33,240 nt of DNA from an uncultured bacterium (GTDB taxonomy: Bacteria > Planctomycetota > Phycisphaerae > Sedimentisphaerales > Anaerobacaceae): positions 1-33,240 of the forward strand of contig CAJVYN010000002.1 in NCBI GenBank assembly GCA_913009355.1, in the 5' to 3' direction. Within the stretch, counting starts at the first letter, position 1. Each line of letters begins with the position of its first letter. Shown piece after piece: positions 14,384 through 22,103 of the stretch. The notes beneath the pieces were generated by a model. The model searched no databases, was not told the origin of the DNA, and saw only the letters and a list, made by a program, of their open reading frames with translations. Made by a program: the position numbers and the translations under genes.

Positions 14384-16465
14384 TCACAAACCCCCGATAT
14401 ATTCAGCTTCGATGCAGAACTGTATGATGTCACGGGCTAAAGGTGCAGCGTCACCTGAACCGCTTTGTCCGCCTTCGACTACGACTGCAATTGCAATGCC
14501 TCGGCCTGTGCCGTCTTCAGCAAAACCAGCAAACCATGCATTGTCCGGCTCTTGTGTTGAGCCGGTCTTTCCGTAAACCTTTATGTCCTGCCCGACAAAA
14601 CCGGCAGGGGCAAATTCCTTGTAAGCTGTTCCGCCCGGCTCGTTGACAACGCTGCTCATACCATCGCGAACAACATCCAGCGTTTGGGGTGAGATATCGA
14701 GGGCTGCGACCTCGGAATTATGCATTTCCTTAAACAGTCTCGGCTGTTTAAGGACTCCGCCTCGTGCAATAGCTGCCATTGCGTTTGCCACCTGAAGCGG
14801 TGTAACCCGCAAATTCCCCTGACCTATACCGAAATATCTTCTCTCCGGCGGTACAATTATGCCTTCAGGATTGCCGGATGAAATTGTTCCAGGCGATTGT
14901 CTTAAATCTCGCGCCACGAGCGACGAGCGACGAGCGACGAGCGACGAAATTTGGCCGTAGCCAAATTTGAACAGCCATTGCTGTAAAACCGATGGGTCGA
15001 TTCTGTCGGCGAGTCGGGAAAAATATATATTGCAACTGCCCTTGATGGCGTTGCGGGCGTTGTTGCCGCCGTCGTATTCCCATTTATCATCGTGACCGGA
15101 GTGGTATTTATTGTATATCCAGCAGCTTGGCCAGCCATTGGGTGCCTTTTGAGCCGGGCAGGGGATAATCTCGTCCGGAGTAATTTTTCCTGTTTCAAGC
15201 CCGGCGATAAGAATCAGGGGCTTTACAACTGAGCCGGGCGGGTACAGCTTATTTATCGCCCGATTTCGCAACGGCTCGTTAGGATCAGCCGCCAGAGCGG
15301 CGTAGTCATACCTGACACGGTTCAAATCGAAAGCCGGCATCGAAACCAACGCCAGAATATCGCCTGTCGCAACGTCAATGACAACCACTGCGACAGCGGC
15401 TTCGCAGTTCCGGTTATGTGTACAATCTGCCAGATAATTCTCTATTCTCTGCTGAAACTCAATATCGAGTGTCAGCGAAACATCTTTACCAAACTGGGTT
15501 TCGGTTCGATTCACCACCTTACGGTCTATGTCATAAATAACTTCGCCGCGTCTGCCGCGAAGGATAGTTTCGCAGACATATTCGACTCCGTCTTCCCGTC
15601 CGCAAACCTCGTCTTCCAGATAGCTCGATAATTTATCGCCTGCGAAAAGCTGCCTGTCCGTTTCCTGTGTCGCCGGGCCGACCCAGCCTATTGTTTGAGC
15701 GGCGGTATCGCCGTAAGGATAAACCCTGTGTGCTTTCGGCAGAATTCGGATTCCATCAACGTTCATAAACTCCAGTTGAGCGGTAAAAATATCGTCGTCG
15801 GTTTTTAACTCCAGTAACGGCCAGGTTTTGTCCATTTCCGCAATGTCATCGACTTCTCTCACAAGCAGAAGCCGCCGGTCTTCATCCGGGAATTTCTTTT
15901 TGAAATCCGCAATTGCCACTGATAATGGAATGCTGTTTATTCTGTTATTATATTTTTCAAGTATATTTGAATTAGGGTCATTTCGTCTCCAGGCCAAAAA
16001 AGTGCGTAAATTCCATATTCGGTTGTTTATTGTTTTAATTCTGTTCTCGATATCTGCACGTTCGAGACCAAAGTACGTACATTTGTCGATTATCTGCTGC
16101 AAATCCTCAAGCCCGGTTTGCAGTTCTTTTTCCACCTCAGCCGATGCGATGGCTGCGTCGTCCCGCCTGGCGGCCTTTAACAATTTTGCCCGCCTGAGAC
16201 GCTCGTCCATAAAGCAGCTTAGTCTGTAATTTATATGCAGTTGAAACTGCGGCTCATCACCAGCTAATACCTTACCCTTCCTATCGAGTATTTTGCCTCT
16301 AACGGTTCCAAGCTGCCGTGACATGCTTCTTTGGCGCTTTAGTTTTGCGATATCATCCTGAATAGACGAGTCAGGCAGAAGCTGCATTTGTGTCAGGCGA
16401 AGCAAACAGAGAAGCAGTAAGCAGGCGCTTAGGATTATAAAAATTTTGATTCGTTTATCATACAT
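14384..16465 (-). CDS. mrdA: Penicillin-binding protein 2-like elongation transpeptidase
   Basis: 693 residues, longer than typical PBP2 (about 600-640). An N-terminal membrane helix (IKIFIILSACLLLLCLL) precedes GTVRGKILDRKGKVLA, which opens the dimer domain; a helical, charged insertion at about 85-200 explains the extra length. Catalytic motifs: S412 in PPGSVVKP, S477-C-N479, and KTGS at 633-636. It should cross-link lateral-wall peptidoglycan with the MreBCD system encoded just upstream. Residues about 507-518 (SSLVARRSSLVAR) come from a heptamer array identical to that in ftsI. No clear ribosome binding site before the ATG. The end is 55 bp from the ftsI stop, with a small inverted repeat (TCGTGGTTTG) between. 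Confidence 0.9.
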   Translation of the reverse strand: MYDKRIKIFIILSACLLLLCLLRLTQMQLLPDSSIQDDIAKLKRQRSMSRQLGTVRGKILDRKGKVLAGDEPQFQLHINYRLSCFMDERLRRAKLLKAARRDDAAIASAEVEKELQTGLEDLQQIIDKCTYFGLERADIENRIKTINNRIWNLRTFLAWRRNDPNSNILEKYNNRINSIPLSVAIADFKKKFPDEDRRLLLVREVDDIAEMDKTWPLLELKTDDDIFTAQLEFMNVDGIRILPKAHRVYPYGDTAAQTIGWVGPATQETDRQLFAGDKLSSYLEDEVCGREDGVEYVCETILRGRRGEVIYDIDRKVVNRTETQFGKDVSLTLDIEFQQRIENYLADCTHNRNCEAAVAVVVIDVATGDILALVSMPAFDLNRVRYDYAALAADPNEPLRNRAINKLYPPGSVVKPLILIAGLETGKITPDEIIPCPAQKAPNGWPSCWIYNKYHSGHDDKWEYDGGNNARNAIKGSCNIYFSRLADRIDPSVLQQWLFKFGYGQISSLVARRSSLVARDLRQSPGTISSGNPEGIIVPPERRYFGIGQGNLRVTPLQVANAMAAIARGGVLKQPRLFKEMHNSEVAALDISPQTLDVVRDGMSSVVNEPGGTAYKEFAPAGFVGQDIKVYGKTGSTQEPDNAWFAGFAEDGTGRGIAIAVVVEGGQSGSGDAAPLARDIIQFCIEAEYIGGL
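14916..14947 (-). repeat. Heptamer array inside mrdA (CTCGTCG on the coding strand)
   Basis: Four ACGAGCG units plus ACGA on the plus strand, an inverted match of 31 identical bases to the ftsI array at 13885-13919. Confidence 0.9.
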
Positions 16466-16490
16466 CGTAATTAAGCTGAAAACTGAAAGC

Positions 16491-16526
16491 TAAGTGAACT
16501 AAAGTGAGCTAAAGTGAGCTAAAGTT
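16491..16526 (+). repeat. Word array AGTGAGCTAA, left arm around mreD
   Basis: Ten-bp units AGTGAACTAA, AGTGAGCTAA, AGTGAGCTAA. The first 25 bp match, inverted with two mismatches, the array at 17181-17205. Confidence 0.85.
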
Positions 16527-16553
16527 AAAAAATATTCCACAACTTTAGGCACT

Positions 16554-17039
16554 TCAAACTCGCTTTCTTATACGCATCCACCAGGCGGATGGCAAGAATA
16601 AAAACGGCCCCACCACGCTTGAGTACAGGGCTGTCCCAAAGAGAGAAACGAATATACCGGATGTTGTCGGCTGGCCTTTCAGAAGGCTTAAAAGATAGAC
16701 CATAGCGCCTGCCAAAAAGCCGGTGATAAATATCGCAAGCGACTGATAAGGCATTTTTCTGATAGTAATAATGCGGCCCAGGTATGCCAGAGCCGTACCG
16801 AGAAGGCCAAAGCTGAGTATTCGCGGTCCCATTGCAGAGCCAACAATAATAATATCAGCAGCAAAACCTATCGTGAAAGAAGTTATAATCGCCTCGGTGG
16901 TGCTGCAGTAGATAGCAAAAAAGACCAGAAGGATTAACAACAAATCGGGCTTGATATTTGTAACGGCAATGGTATCGATCAGGCTGGCTTGCAGCACGGT
17001 AACCAAAGAGACAAAAACTGCAAACCGAAACCAACGCAT
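16554..17039 (-). CDS. mreD: Rod-shape determining protein MreD
   Basis: 161 residues with four to five membrane helices. The start FRFAVFVSLVTVLQASLIDT followed by NIKPDLLLILLVFFAIY is typical of MreD, an integral membrane partner of MreC in the elongasome. The ATG has AGGA upstream in GAGGATGTCTAA. It lies between mreC and mrdA on the same strand but is bracketed by inverted word arrays (16491-16526 and 17181-17205). Confidence 0.85.
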   Translation of the reverse strand: MRWFRFAVFVSLVTVLQASLIDTIAVTNIKPDLLLILLVFFAIYCSTTEAIITSFTIGFAADIIIVGSAMGPRILSFGLLGTALAYLGRIITIRKMPYQSLAIFITGFLAGAMVYLLSLLKGQPTTSGIFVSLFGTALYSSVVGPFLFLPSAWWMRIRKRV

Positions 17040-17087
17040 TTAGACATCCTCAGCTAAAGTTCAAAAATACCTGAAACAAAAAAGAAT

Positions 17088-17179
17088 AAAAAATCAAAAT
17101 GCAAAAATTAAAATTAAGGAAGTCGTTGCCGCAAAGCGGCAACTCCACAATTTTGATATTTAATTTTTAATATTTGATT
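17088..17179. repeat. AT-rich palindromic element with GC hairpin
   Basis: A perfect hairpin GTTGCCGC/GCGGCAAC at 17124-17142 is flanked by imperfect inverted AT-rich arms (AATCAAAATGCAAAAATTAA to the left, TATTTAATTTTTAATATT to the right). It lies between mreC and mreD, so the operon transcript would carry it. Similar arms recur at 19338-19506. Confidence 0.65.
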
Positions 17180-17180
17180 T

Positions 17181-17205
17181 ACTTTAGCTCACTTTAACTC
17201 ACTTA
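17181..17205 (-). repeat. Word array AGTGAGCTAA, right arm around mreD
   Basis: ACTTTAGCTC, ACTTTAACTC, ACTTA: the inverted match of 16491-16515. It abuts the mreC stop codon. Confidence 0.85.
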
Positions 17206-17994
17206 TCATTGTGGATTCATTATGATTACGGCTACGTCGTTTAGTCTTTCTATATCACAGACAGGTTTGACCGTTATATCCCAAAGTGAGGGATTTTCAT
17301 CGTCTCTTTTGCATTGGGCTACTCTTCCTGCAATCAGCGGGACGTCCAGAAATCCCGGTTTTTTATTTGCTAAAACGATATCGCCTGTTTTGACTTTGTA
17401 TTTTATCGGCAGTAATGGAACTCTGGCTGTATTGCCGTTACCCTGCATTACTCTGCCCACGCCCGCTATTTTCACTGCTATTTTGCTCGTTGAGTCAGTA
17501 ACCAGTTTAACCTGAGCTGTGCGGGAGGAGACCTCGGATATGGTTCCGATGATACTGTTGTCACCCAGAACGAACTGGTCTTTAGCCAGTCCGTCGATTT
17601 GGCCGCGGTTGATAATAAGCTCACCGCGCGATTCGTCAACAGTAACAGTGATAACGTCGGCTAACACAAACTTCACACCCTCCCAAACATATCTATTGTA
17701 CAGTCCTGACAGCTTTTTGACCTTTTGACGTTCCTGGAGCAGCTCTTCTCTAAGGTTGGCAATATGGTTTTGGTACTGGGATTCTCTACGGCTGATAATA
17801 TCTGTAAGCGGTTGCTGCGCACGCGTCGAAAGCGTAAAGTTTCTACCGATACTCAGAGGCCATCGAAAAATGCGAGCGAAAGTGAACTGGAATTTATTTG
17901 TCAGCCTTTGGGGGGCAAAGAGAAAAATAAGCCCGGCTAACGTAAACCAGGTAAGTAACATTGTTCTGGAGACTTCTGTTCGCTTCCTTGCCAT
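17206..17994 (-). CDS. mreC: Rod-shape determining protein MreC
   Basis: 262 residues. A basic start is followed by one membrane helix (MLLTWFTLAGLIFLFA), a coiled coil at about residues 70-100 (QYQNHIANLREELLQERQK) and the paired beta-barrel domains, recognised from GELIINRGQIDGLAKDQFVL, RTAQVKLVTDS and GDIVLANKKPGFLDVPLIAG. MreC is the periplasmic scaffold linking MreB/MreD to PBP2. The ATG has no ribosome binding site; word-like repeats (CGTATTG twice, CATACG) occupy the space upstream, so it may be translated by coupling from mreB. Confidence 0.9.
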   Translation of the reverse strand: MARKRTEVSRTMLLTWFTLAGLIFLFAPQRLTNKFQFTFARIFRWPLSIGRNFTLSTRAQQPLTDIISRRESQYQNHIANLREELLQERQKVKKLSGLYNRYVWEGVKFVLADVITVTVDESRGELIINRGQIDGLAKDQFVLGDNSIIGTISEVSSRTAQVKLVTDSTSKIAVKIAGVGRVMQGNGNTARVPLLPIKYKVKTGDIVLANKKPGFLDVPLIAGRVAQCKRDDENPSLWDITVKPVCDIERLNDVAVIIMNPQ

Positions 17995-18065
17995 TATCGT
18001 ATTGCGTATTGCATACGTTGTCGGTTTTTTACGCTATACGCATCACACACACACCGCCCGACGAA

Positions 18066-19121
18066 TTATTCCCATCCGTACTCGCTGTGGTCCATAGTGT
18101 CTTTCCACAATTCCAGGTTTTCCAGGTACACGCTGGTCCCACGGGCTACTGAACTGAGGGGGTCCTCCACCCTTTCGACTTTCAAGCCGGTTGCATTTGC
18201 CAGCACTGTATCCATACCTCGCAGCAGTGAAGCGCCGCCGCAAATATGTATGCCGTTATCAATCAAATCGGCTGCCAATTCCGGCTCAGCCTTTTCCAGC
18301 GTCAATGTAACTGCATCTATTATCGAAGCGATCGGCTCTTTAACCGCTTCGCGAATTTCCTCACTTGTTATAACTATTTTTCTCGGCAGGCCCGATATGG
18401 TATCTCTTCCGGCCACATCCATTGTCAATTCCTCTTCCAGCGGGGCGGCGGAGCCGATTTGTATCTTGACTTTCTCAGCTCTTGCTTCACCTATAAGCAG
18501 GTTGTAAGTCTTTTTGAGATGATTAATTACCGCTTCATCCATATCGTCTCCCCCAATACGGATTGACTCACAGGTAGCGATGTCGGCCAGGCTCATTATA
18601 GCCACTTCCGTAGTTCCGCCCCCGATATCGACAATCATTGAAGCGGTAGGGTCTGTAATCGGCAGTCCACAGCCGATTCCAGCCGCCATTGGCTCATCAA
18701 CCAGATAGACCTTACGGGCTCCTGCACGCTCAGCACTATCGATGACCGCACGGCGTTCGACAGCCGTTATTCCGCTTGGCACAGCAATTACCACTCGAGG
18801 CCTGACCAGGCTGCCCCTGCCATGCACCTTCCTGATAAAATAGCTCAGCATCGCCTCGGTGATTTCAAAGTCGCTGATTACGCCGTCCTTTAGAGGTCTT
18901 ATCGCACTGATTGAGCCGGGTGTTTTGCCTAACATTTCGCGAGCAACCAAACCAACCGCCTCGCCATTATTCAAAACAATATTGGTTCCTTTGCGAACGG
19001 CAACTACGGAGGGTTCATTGAGGACAATACCTTTACCACGGACACATACCAGCGTGGTACAGGTACCCAAATCGATACCCATATCCATACTGAACCAGCC
19101 TAATATTGTGTCCAGCAGCAC
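18066..19121 (-). CDS. mreB: Rod-shape determining actin homologue MreB
   Basis: 351 residues from the GTG at 19121, which has AAGGGAG about 6 nt upstream; a TTG at 19139 lies inside that site. Actin-fold motifs: GIDLGTCTTLVCV (phosphate 1), VDIGGGTTEVAI (phosphate 2) and GGASLLRGMD (adenosine loop). MreB polymerises under the membrane and guides lateral wall synthesis. Short for the family mostly at the N-terminus. Its own promoter is at 19164-19192, and mreC, mreD and mrdA follow in order. Confidence 0.95.
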   Translation of the reverse strand: MLLDTILGWFSMDMGIDLGTCTTLVCVRGKGIVLNEPSVVAVRKGTNIVLNNGEAVGLVAREMLGKTPGSISAIRPLKDGVISDFEITEAMLSYFIRKVHGRGSLVRPRVVIAVPSGITAVERRAVIDSAERAGARKVYLVDEPMAAGIGCGLPITDPTASMIVDIGGGTTEVAIMSLADIATCESIRIGGDDMDEAVINHLKKTYNLLIGEARAEKVKIQIGSAAPLEEELTMDVAGRDTISGLPRKIVITSEEIREAVKEPIASIIDAVTLTLEKAEPELAADLIDNGIHICGGASLLRGMDTVLANATGLKVERVEDPLSSVARGTSVYLENLELWKDTMDHSEYGWE

Positions 19122-19163
19122 TTTCGACTCCCTTCTCAATTCTTAATTGACTAACCGGCCATT

Positions 19164-19192
19164 TTTATATACTAAAAAAGTGGAATTGTCAA
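19164..19192 (-). promoter_or_regulatory. Promoter of the mreB operon
   Basis: On the minus strand, TTGACA (19192-19187), 17-bp spacer, TATAAA (19169-19164). The leader to the mreB GTG is about 36 nt. Confidence 0.78.
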
Positions 19193-19337
19193 CCCCGTTA
19201 AAAAAATTCCCTTTTTGTGCCTCTGTCCTCTCAATAGCCGGATTCCCAACGGGATGTACACACTCTCCCTTGTTATACAATTTCTCAGGGTCAATAGTAC
19301 TACAGCACAACTTATGTAAAAAAACCGCCTTTACAGC

Positions 19338-19506
19338 TAAAAAATCAAAGATTAAAAAGCAAAATGACAAATCAAAATTCAAAAATAGGGTTTTCGCTCC
19401 ATAGCTGGCTATCAGGCCTCAACTGCCAACCGTACGTCGGTTATCAAGAACTATTATTTTTGATTTTTGCATTGTAATTTTGATTTTTGCATTTTGATAT
19501 TTAATA
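19338..19506. repeat. AT-rich inverted element with heptamer periodicity
   Basis: The left arm (19338-19386) has AAAATCA, AAAAGCA and AAATCAA words. The right arm (19453-19506) has ATTTTTG, ATTTTTG, CATTGTA, ATTTTGA, TTTTTGC, ATTTTGA in 7-bp steps, the inverse sense. A small dyad AACCG/CGGTT lies between. Together with the mreB promoter it accounts for the gap 19122-19584; I see no gene there. Confidence 0.6.
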
Positions 19507-19584
19507 TAAATTGGTGTATCTGCTTATATGTCAATATGTTATCACTATTAGTAAAACCGTAACTTGCGCCGTAGTAATAGTCAG

Positions 19585-19743
19585 CTACGGCATTTTGAAT
19601 AGTGTGCCATACTGAAAATAGCACTTGTAAGCAACAAATGCTGCGGTAGCCAGCACCACACAAAACACCAGGGCGAGAATAGCCGTATAAACGTTACTGG
19701 AAGCGATTACCCTTCCGCCACGATTTTGCCCATCAGGACTCAT
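19585..19743 (-). CDS. Small single-span membrane protein
   Basis: 52 residues: a polar N-terminus MSPDGQNRGGRVIASSNVY, one membrane helix (TAILALVFCVVLATAAFVAY) and a short tail KCYFQYGTLFKMP. GAGG lies 7 nt before the ATG. It starts 23 bp after the stop of the coiled-coil protein gene and shares its direction, so the two are probably one operon. Function unknown; perhaps a membrane partner of that protein. Confidence 0.65.
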   Translation of the reverse strand: MSPDGQNRGGRVIASSNVYTAILALVFCVVLATAAFVAYKCYFQYGTLFKMP

Positions 19744-19766
19744 ATGCCAACCTCATAATAAATCAG

Positions 19767-20639
19767 TTACAGATTAGTGGATACACTATCACCAACTTTT
19801 GGCTGTTGCTGCACAAGTTCCAGGACACCAACGGCCTCTTCGGCATCAACGTCTATGATAAGAATATCACAAAGAAACTTATCACCACGGGTAACGTGGA
19901 ATTTCATACCCTCTTTGACACCGTCCGCAGAGCCGATAGATATGCTGGCCATAGAATTTTTCAAATCCACTTTGGTTACCAACCCCTGCAGGGCAATATC
20001 TCTAACGCCGAGCATAGCCGGCCGGGCTGTGTCTCTTTTCTGTGTAACCGCCACAGGGGCGGCAACGGCTTCGCCAAGCGGCAGTAAGAGTTGGTCTAAC
20101 TTGCTTTGCAATTCGGACTTTTCTTCGAGCAGTTGTTTTCTTTCTGTTTCCAGTGTCTTTATTATCGCCATTTTCTCAACAAAAGCGGTTGTAGTCTCAT
20201 TGAGTTGTCTGCGTTCTTTGATTTGTTCAGCCTGAACTCTATTTAGCTCCTCGAGGGTGTTTTTTAATAACTGTCCCTGCTTATCGGTAGTTTGGTAGAA
20301 ATCTTTTGTTATGCTTGTCCAGCTATTTACCTTCTGAAGCAGGCCCGCTTTTTCTCGCTCAGCTTCGTCGAGTTTAGCTTGTAGTTCCGTAAATTCTACT
20401 TTGAGTGAGGCAATTTCGTTTTTCAGCTTGTCCTGCAACTGCTGGCTTTTGGCAATATTTTCGCTTAACTGCCTCTTGGCGCTTTTCTCATTCTCTTTTG
20501 CGGCATCGAGTCTGGTTTTAAAAATCTTGTTCTGTTGCTTGAAATTGTCAGCAGTGGCAACGTAAGTTACCACAATACCACAGAGGAAAATTGAAGATAA
20601 CGTCAATAAAACTATTAAAATCTTTGTAAGTGTACTCAA
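19767..20639 (-). CDS. Membrane-anchored coiled-coil protein
   Basis: 290 residues from a TTG with AAAGGAG 6-7 nt upstream. One membrane helix (ILIVLLTLSSIFLCGIVVTY) is followed by a coiled coil from about residue 33 to 185. A small C-terminal beta domain begins near LQGLVTKVDLKNSMASISIG and contains SADGVKEGMKFHVTRG. The overall plan resembles MreC-like or flagellar-assembly-type anchors, but I cannot name a family. It has a good promoter at 20728-20756 and lies between mreB and a HEAT lipoprotein. A cell-envelope role is likely but unproven. Confidence 0.75.
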   Translation of the reverse strand: MSTLTKILIVLLTLSSIFLCGIVVTYVATADNFKQQNKIFKTRLDAAKENEKSAKRQLSENIAKSQQLQDKLKNEIASLKVEFTELQAKLDEAEREKAGLLQKVNSWTSITKDFYQTTDKQGQLLKNTLEELNRVQAEQIKERRQLNETTTAFVEKMAIIKTLETERKQLLEEKSELQSKLDQLLLPLGEAVAAPVAVTQKRDTARPAMLGVRDIALQGLVTKVDLKNSMASISIGSADGVKEGMKFHVTRGDKFLCDILIIDVDAEEAVGVLELVQQQPKVGDSVSTNL

Positions 20640-20683
20640 GATCAGCTCCTTTCACCAACCGTATTTCAAACCGCCTGTTACCG

Positions 20684-20696
20684 GTGCAAATTGCAC
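20684..20696. promoter_or_regulatory. Perfect 13-bp palindrome, possible operator
   Basis: GTGCAA A TTGCAC lies about 25 bp downstream of the predicted start of transcription for the coiled-coil gene, in its leader. It could be a repressor site or only chance. Confidence 0.35.
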
Positions 20697-20727
20697 ATCA
20701 CAGCTCATTATGCCATATAAGTAATAT

Positions 20728-20756
20728 ATTCTACGCTTCAGACCCGGAAAGGTCAA
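20728..20756 (-). promoter_or_regulatory. Promoter of the coiled-coil protein gene
   Basis: On the minus strand, TTGACC (20756-20751), 17-bp spacer, TAGAAT (20733-20728). The leader is about 80 nt. Confidence 0.72.
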
Positions 20757-20860
20757 GCTATTTTTAGTAAATACGCATTTTAGCAAATACGCAATAAATA
20801 CGACAAAATAGGCAAATAGGCGGTTAACCGGAGTTTTTTCTGCCAATCATAAGCAGGGCC

Positions 20861-21916
20861 TCAGCGGATTTGTTTCCCATTATACACTGAAAGAACCGCC
20901 TTGGCAGCGGCAATACGAACGAGTTTTGACTCACTTCGGAGCATTTGCGGCAAAAATTTTGTAAGAGACGCTGTGCCGATTTCCCCTATCGCCAGTGCCG
21001 TCCGCACCTTAACACGTTCGGCATCCTTTTTATCCAGGCCGCGGGCGAGATTTTTCCTGAAAACTTTGAGCACCTCCAGTTCTCCGCTGCGGTCGCCGAG
21101 TTTGCCGAGATGTTCGGCTGCGGCCAGGCGAACCTCCAATACATCATCATCCAGCATAATAATCAGGGAATCTTTGGCCTGTGCAGTTCCCAGTGCCCCC
21201 ATTGCCCTTATACCCGTAACTCTATCGTCAGCGTAAACGCTTATGAGCATTGTCCACAACTTCGGATATAGTCGCTCATCGCCGAGCATTGCAATGGCTT
21301 CTGCCGCCTGAAATCTGACCTTATCATCCGAATCATTGCGCCGCAAGGCCCAGTATAAAAACTTTAGTACGCTTTGGTCGCCGCTCTTGCCCAGCAGTAA
21401 AGCGGCGTTGGCTCTGATTGTCTGATCGTTACTGGCTATCGCTTTACGAAGGATATCAAAGCTTTCAGCAGAGCCAAGCCTGGCTGCGGCATAAGCGGCG
21501 GCAATTCTGACGTTCCCATCTTCATCTTTCAATAATTCCATAATTTCGTTTTTCGCCAGGGAGTATTGCAAATCGCCCACAGCCAGAGCTGCCAGAAATC
21601 TAACCTCCTCATATTCATCTTTTAGTAATCGCTGCACTTTAGGCATTAACACGATTTGCCTGGTATCTGCGACAACTTCGATTGCCTTAGGCCTGATTCG
21701 TGGGTCATCGTCGGCCAAACCATCCCGAACGATTTGGATAGCTTCAGCTTTGAGGTCATCGATACGGACGTTATTAGGAAAGCCTATAGTTCTTTGCAGC
21801 GATTCATTGCAGCCCAAGACTATAAAAGCTAAAAGCACAAAGCTAAAAGCTAAAAGCCATAACTTAAAATTCATATCTTTCGACTTCGCCTCAGGACAAG
21901 CTTTTACATTTTTCAT
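20861..21916 (-). CDS. HEAT-repeat lipoprotein
   Basis: 351 residues. A lipobox ending FIVLGC gives lipidated Cys36; the mature part is a run of eight or so HEAT-like helical repeats with the recurring pattern DxxVRxxAAxALGxLG, e.g. DEDGNVRIAAAYAAARLGSA and DDVLEVRLAAAEHLGKLGDR. Such repeats are protein-binding scaffolds. The ATG at 21916 has CAGGAG 6 nt upstream, but an inner ATG at 21874 would give a normal signal peptide. The extra 14 residues come from a dispersed word (CTTGTCCTGAGGCGAAGTCG), and the hydrophobic core LLAFSFVLLAF is encoded by five heptamer units at 21823-21857. Confidence 0.85.
   Translation of the reverse strand: MKNVKACPEAKSKDMNFKLWLLAFSFVLLAFIVLGCNESLQRTIGFPNNVRIDDLKAEAIQIVRDGLADDDPRIRPKAIEVVADTRQIVLMPKVQRLLKDEYEEVRFLAALAVGDLQYSLAKNEIMELLKDEDGNVRIAAAYAAARLGSAESFDILRKAIASNDQTIRANAALLLGKSGDQSVLKFLYWALRRNDSDDKVRFQAAEAIAMLGDERLYPKLWTMLISVYADDRVTGIRAMGALGTAQAKDSLIIMLDDDVLEVRLAAAEHLGKLGDRSGELEVLKVFRKNLARGLDKKDAERVKVRTALAIGEIGTASLTKFLPQMLRSESKLVRIAAAKAVLSVYNGKQIR
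21823..21857 (-). repeat. Heptamer array encoding a signal-peptide core
   Basis: Five 7-bp units on the coding strand: GCTTTTA, GCTTTTA, GCTTTGT, GCTTTTA, GCTTTTA, translated as the hydrophobic core of the HEAT lipoprotein signal peptide. Confidence 0.85.
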
Positions 21917-21955
21917 TTTTTACTCCTGCTGTTTTTCATTTTCCACTTTAGGATT

Positions 21956-22103
21956 TGTAAATAAATTAGGTTTCGTTTTTGGCTGAGCGAGGACGAGGCT
22001 GGCAAGGAAGTAAAATGCAGGCCTACTGGTGGGTAGCCCGAATTTTACTGACGCCGCCAGCCGAAGCCACAGCCAGCCAAAAATGGAAGATAATTTATTT
22101 ACA
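21956..22103. repeat. 148-bp near-symmetric palindromic element
   Basis: Perfect 13-bp ends (TGTAAATAAATTA and its inverse) and matching inner blocks at matching distances: TTTTTGGCTG/CAGCCAAAAA, GGCTGGC/GCCAGCC, AGTAAAAT/ATTTTACT, with a small apical hairpin near 22029. The right end supplies the last codons and stop of lnt (TGT AAA TAA). No ORF of its own. It resembles a non-autonomous mobile element or a structured 3-prime RNA element of lnt. Confidence 0.85.

Noticed and set aside
19454-19663. Minus-strand ORF of 69 residues
   Set aside because: It overlaps the better 52-residue membrane gene in another frame and ends in the AT-rich repeat arm.
20652-20846. Minus-strand ORF of 64 residues
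   Set aside because: It covers the promoter and leader of the coiled-coil gene and has no ribosome binding site.
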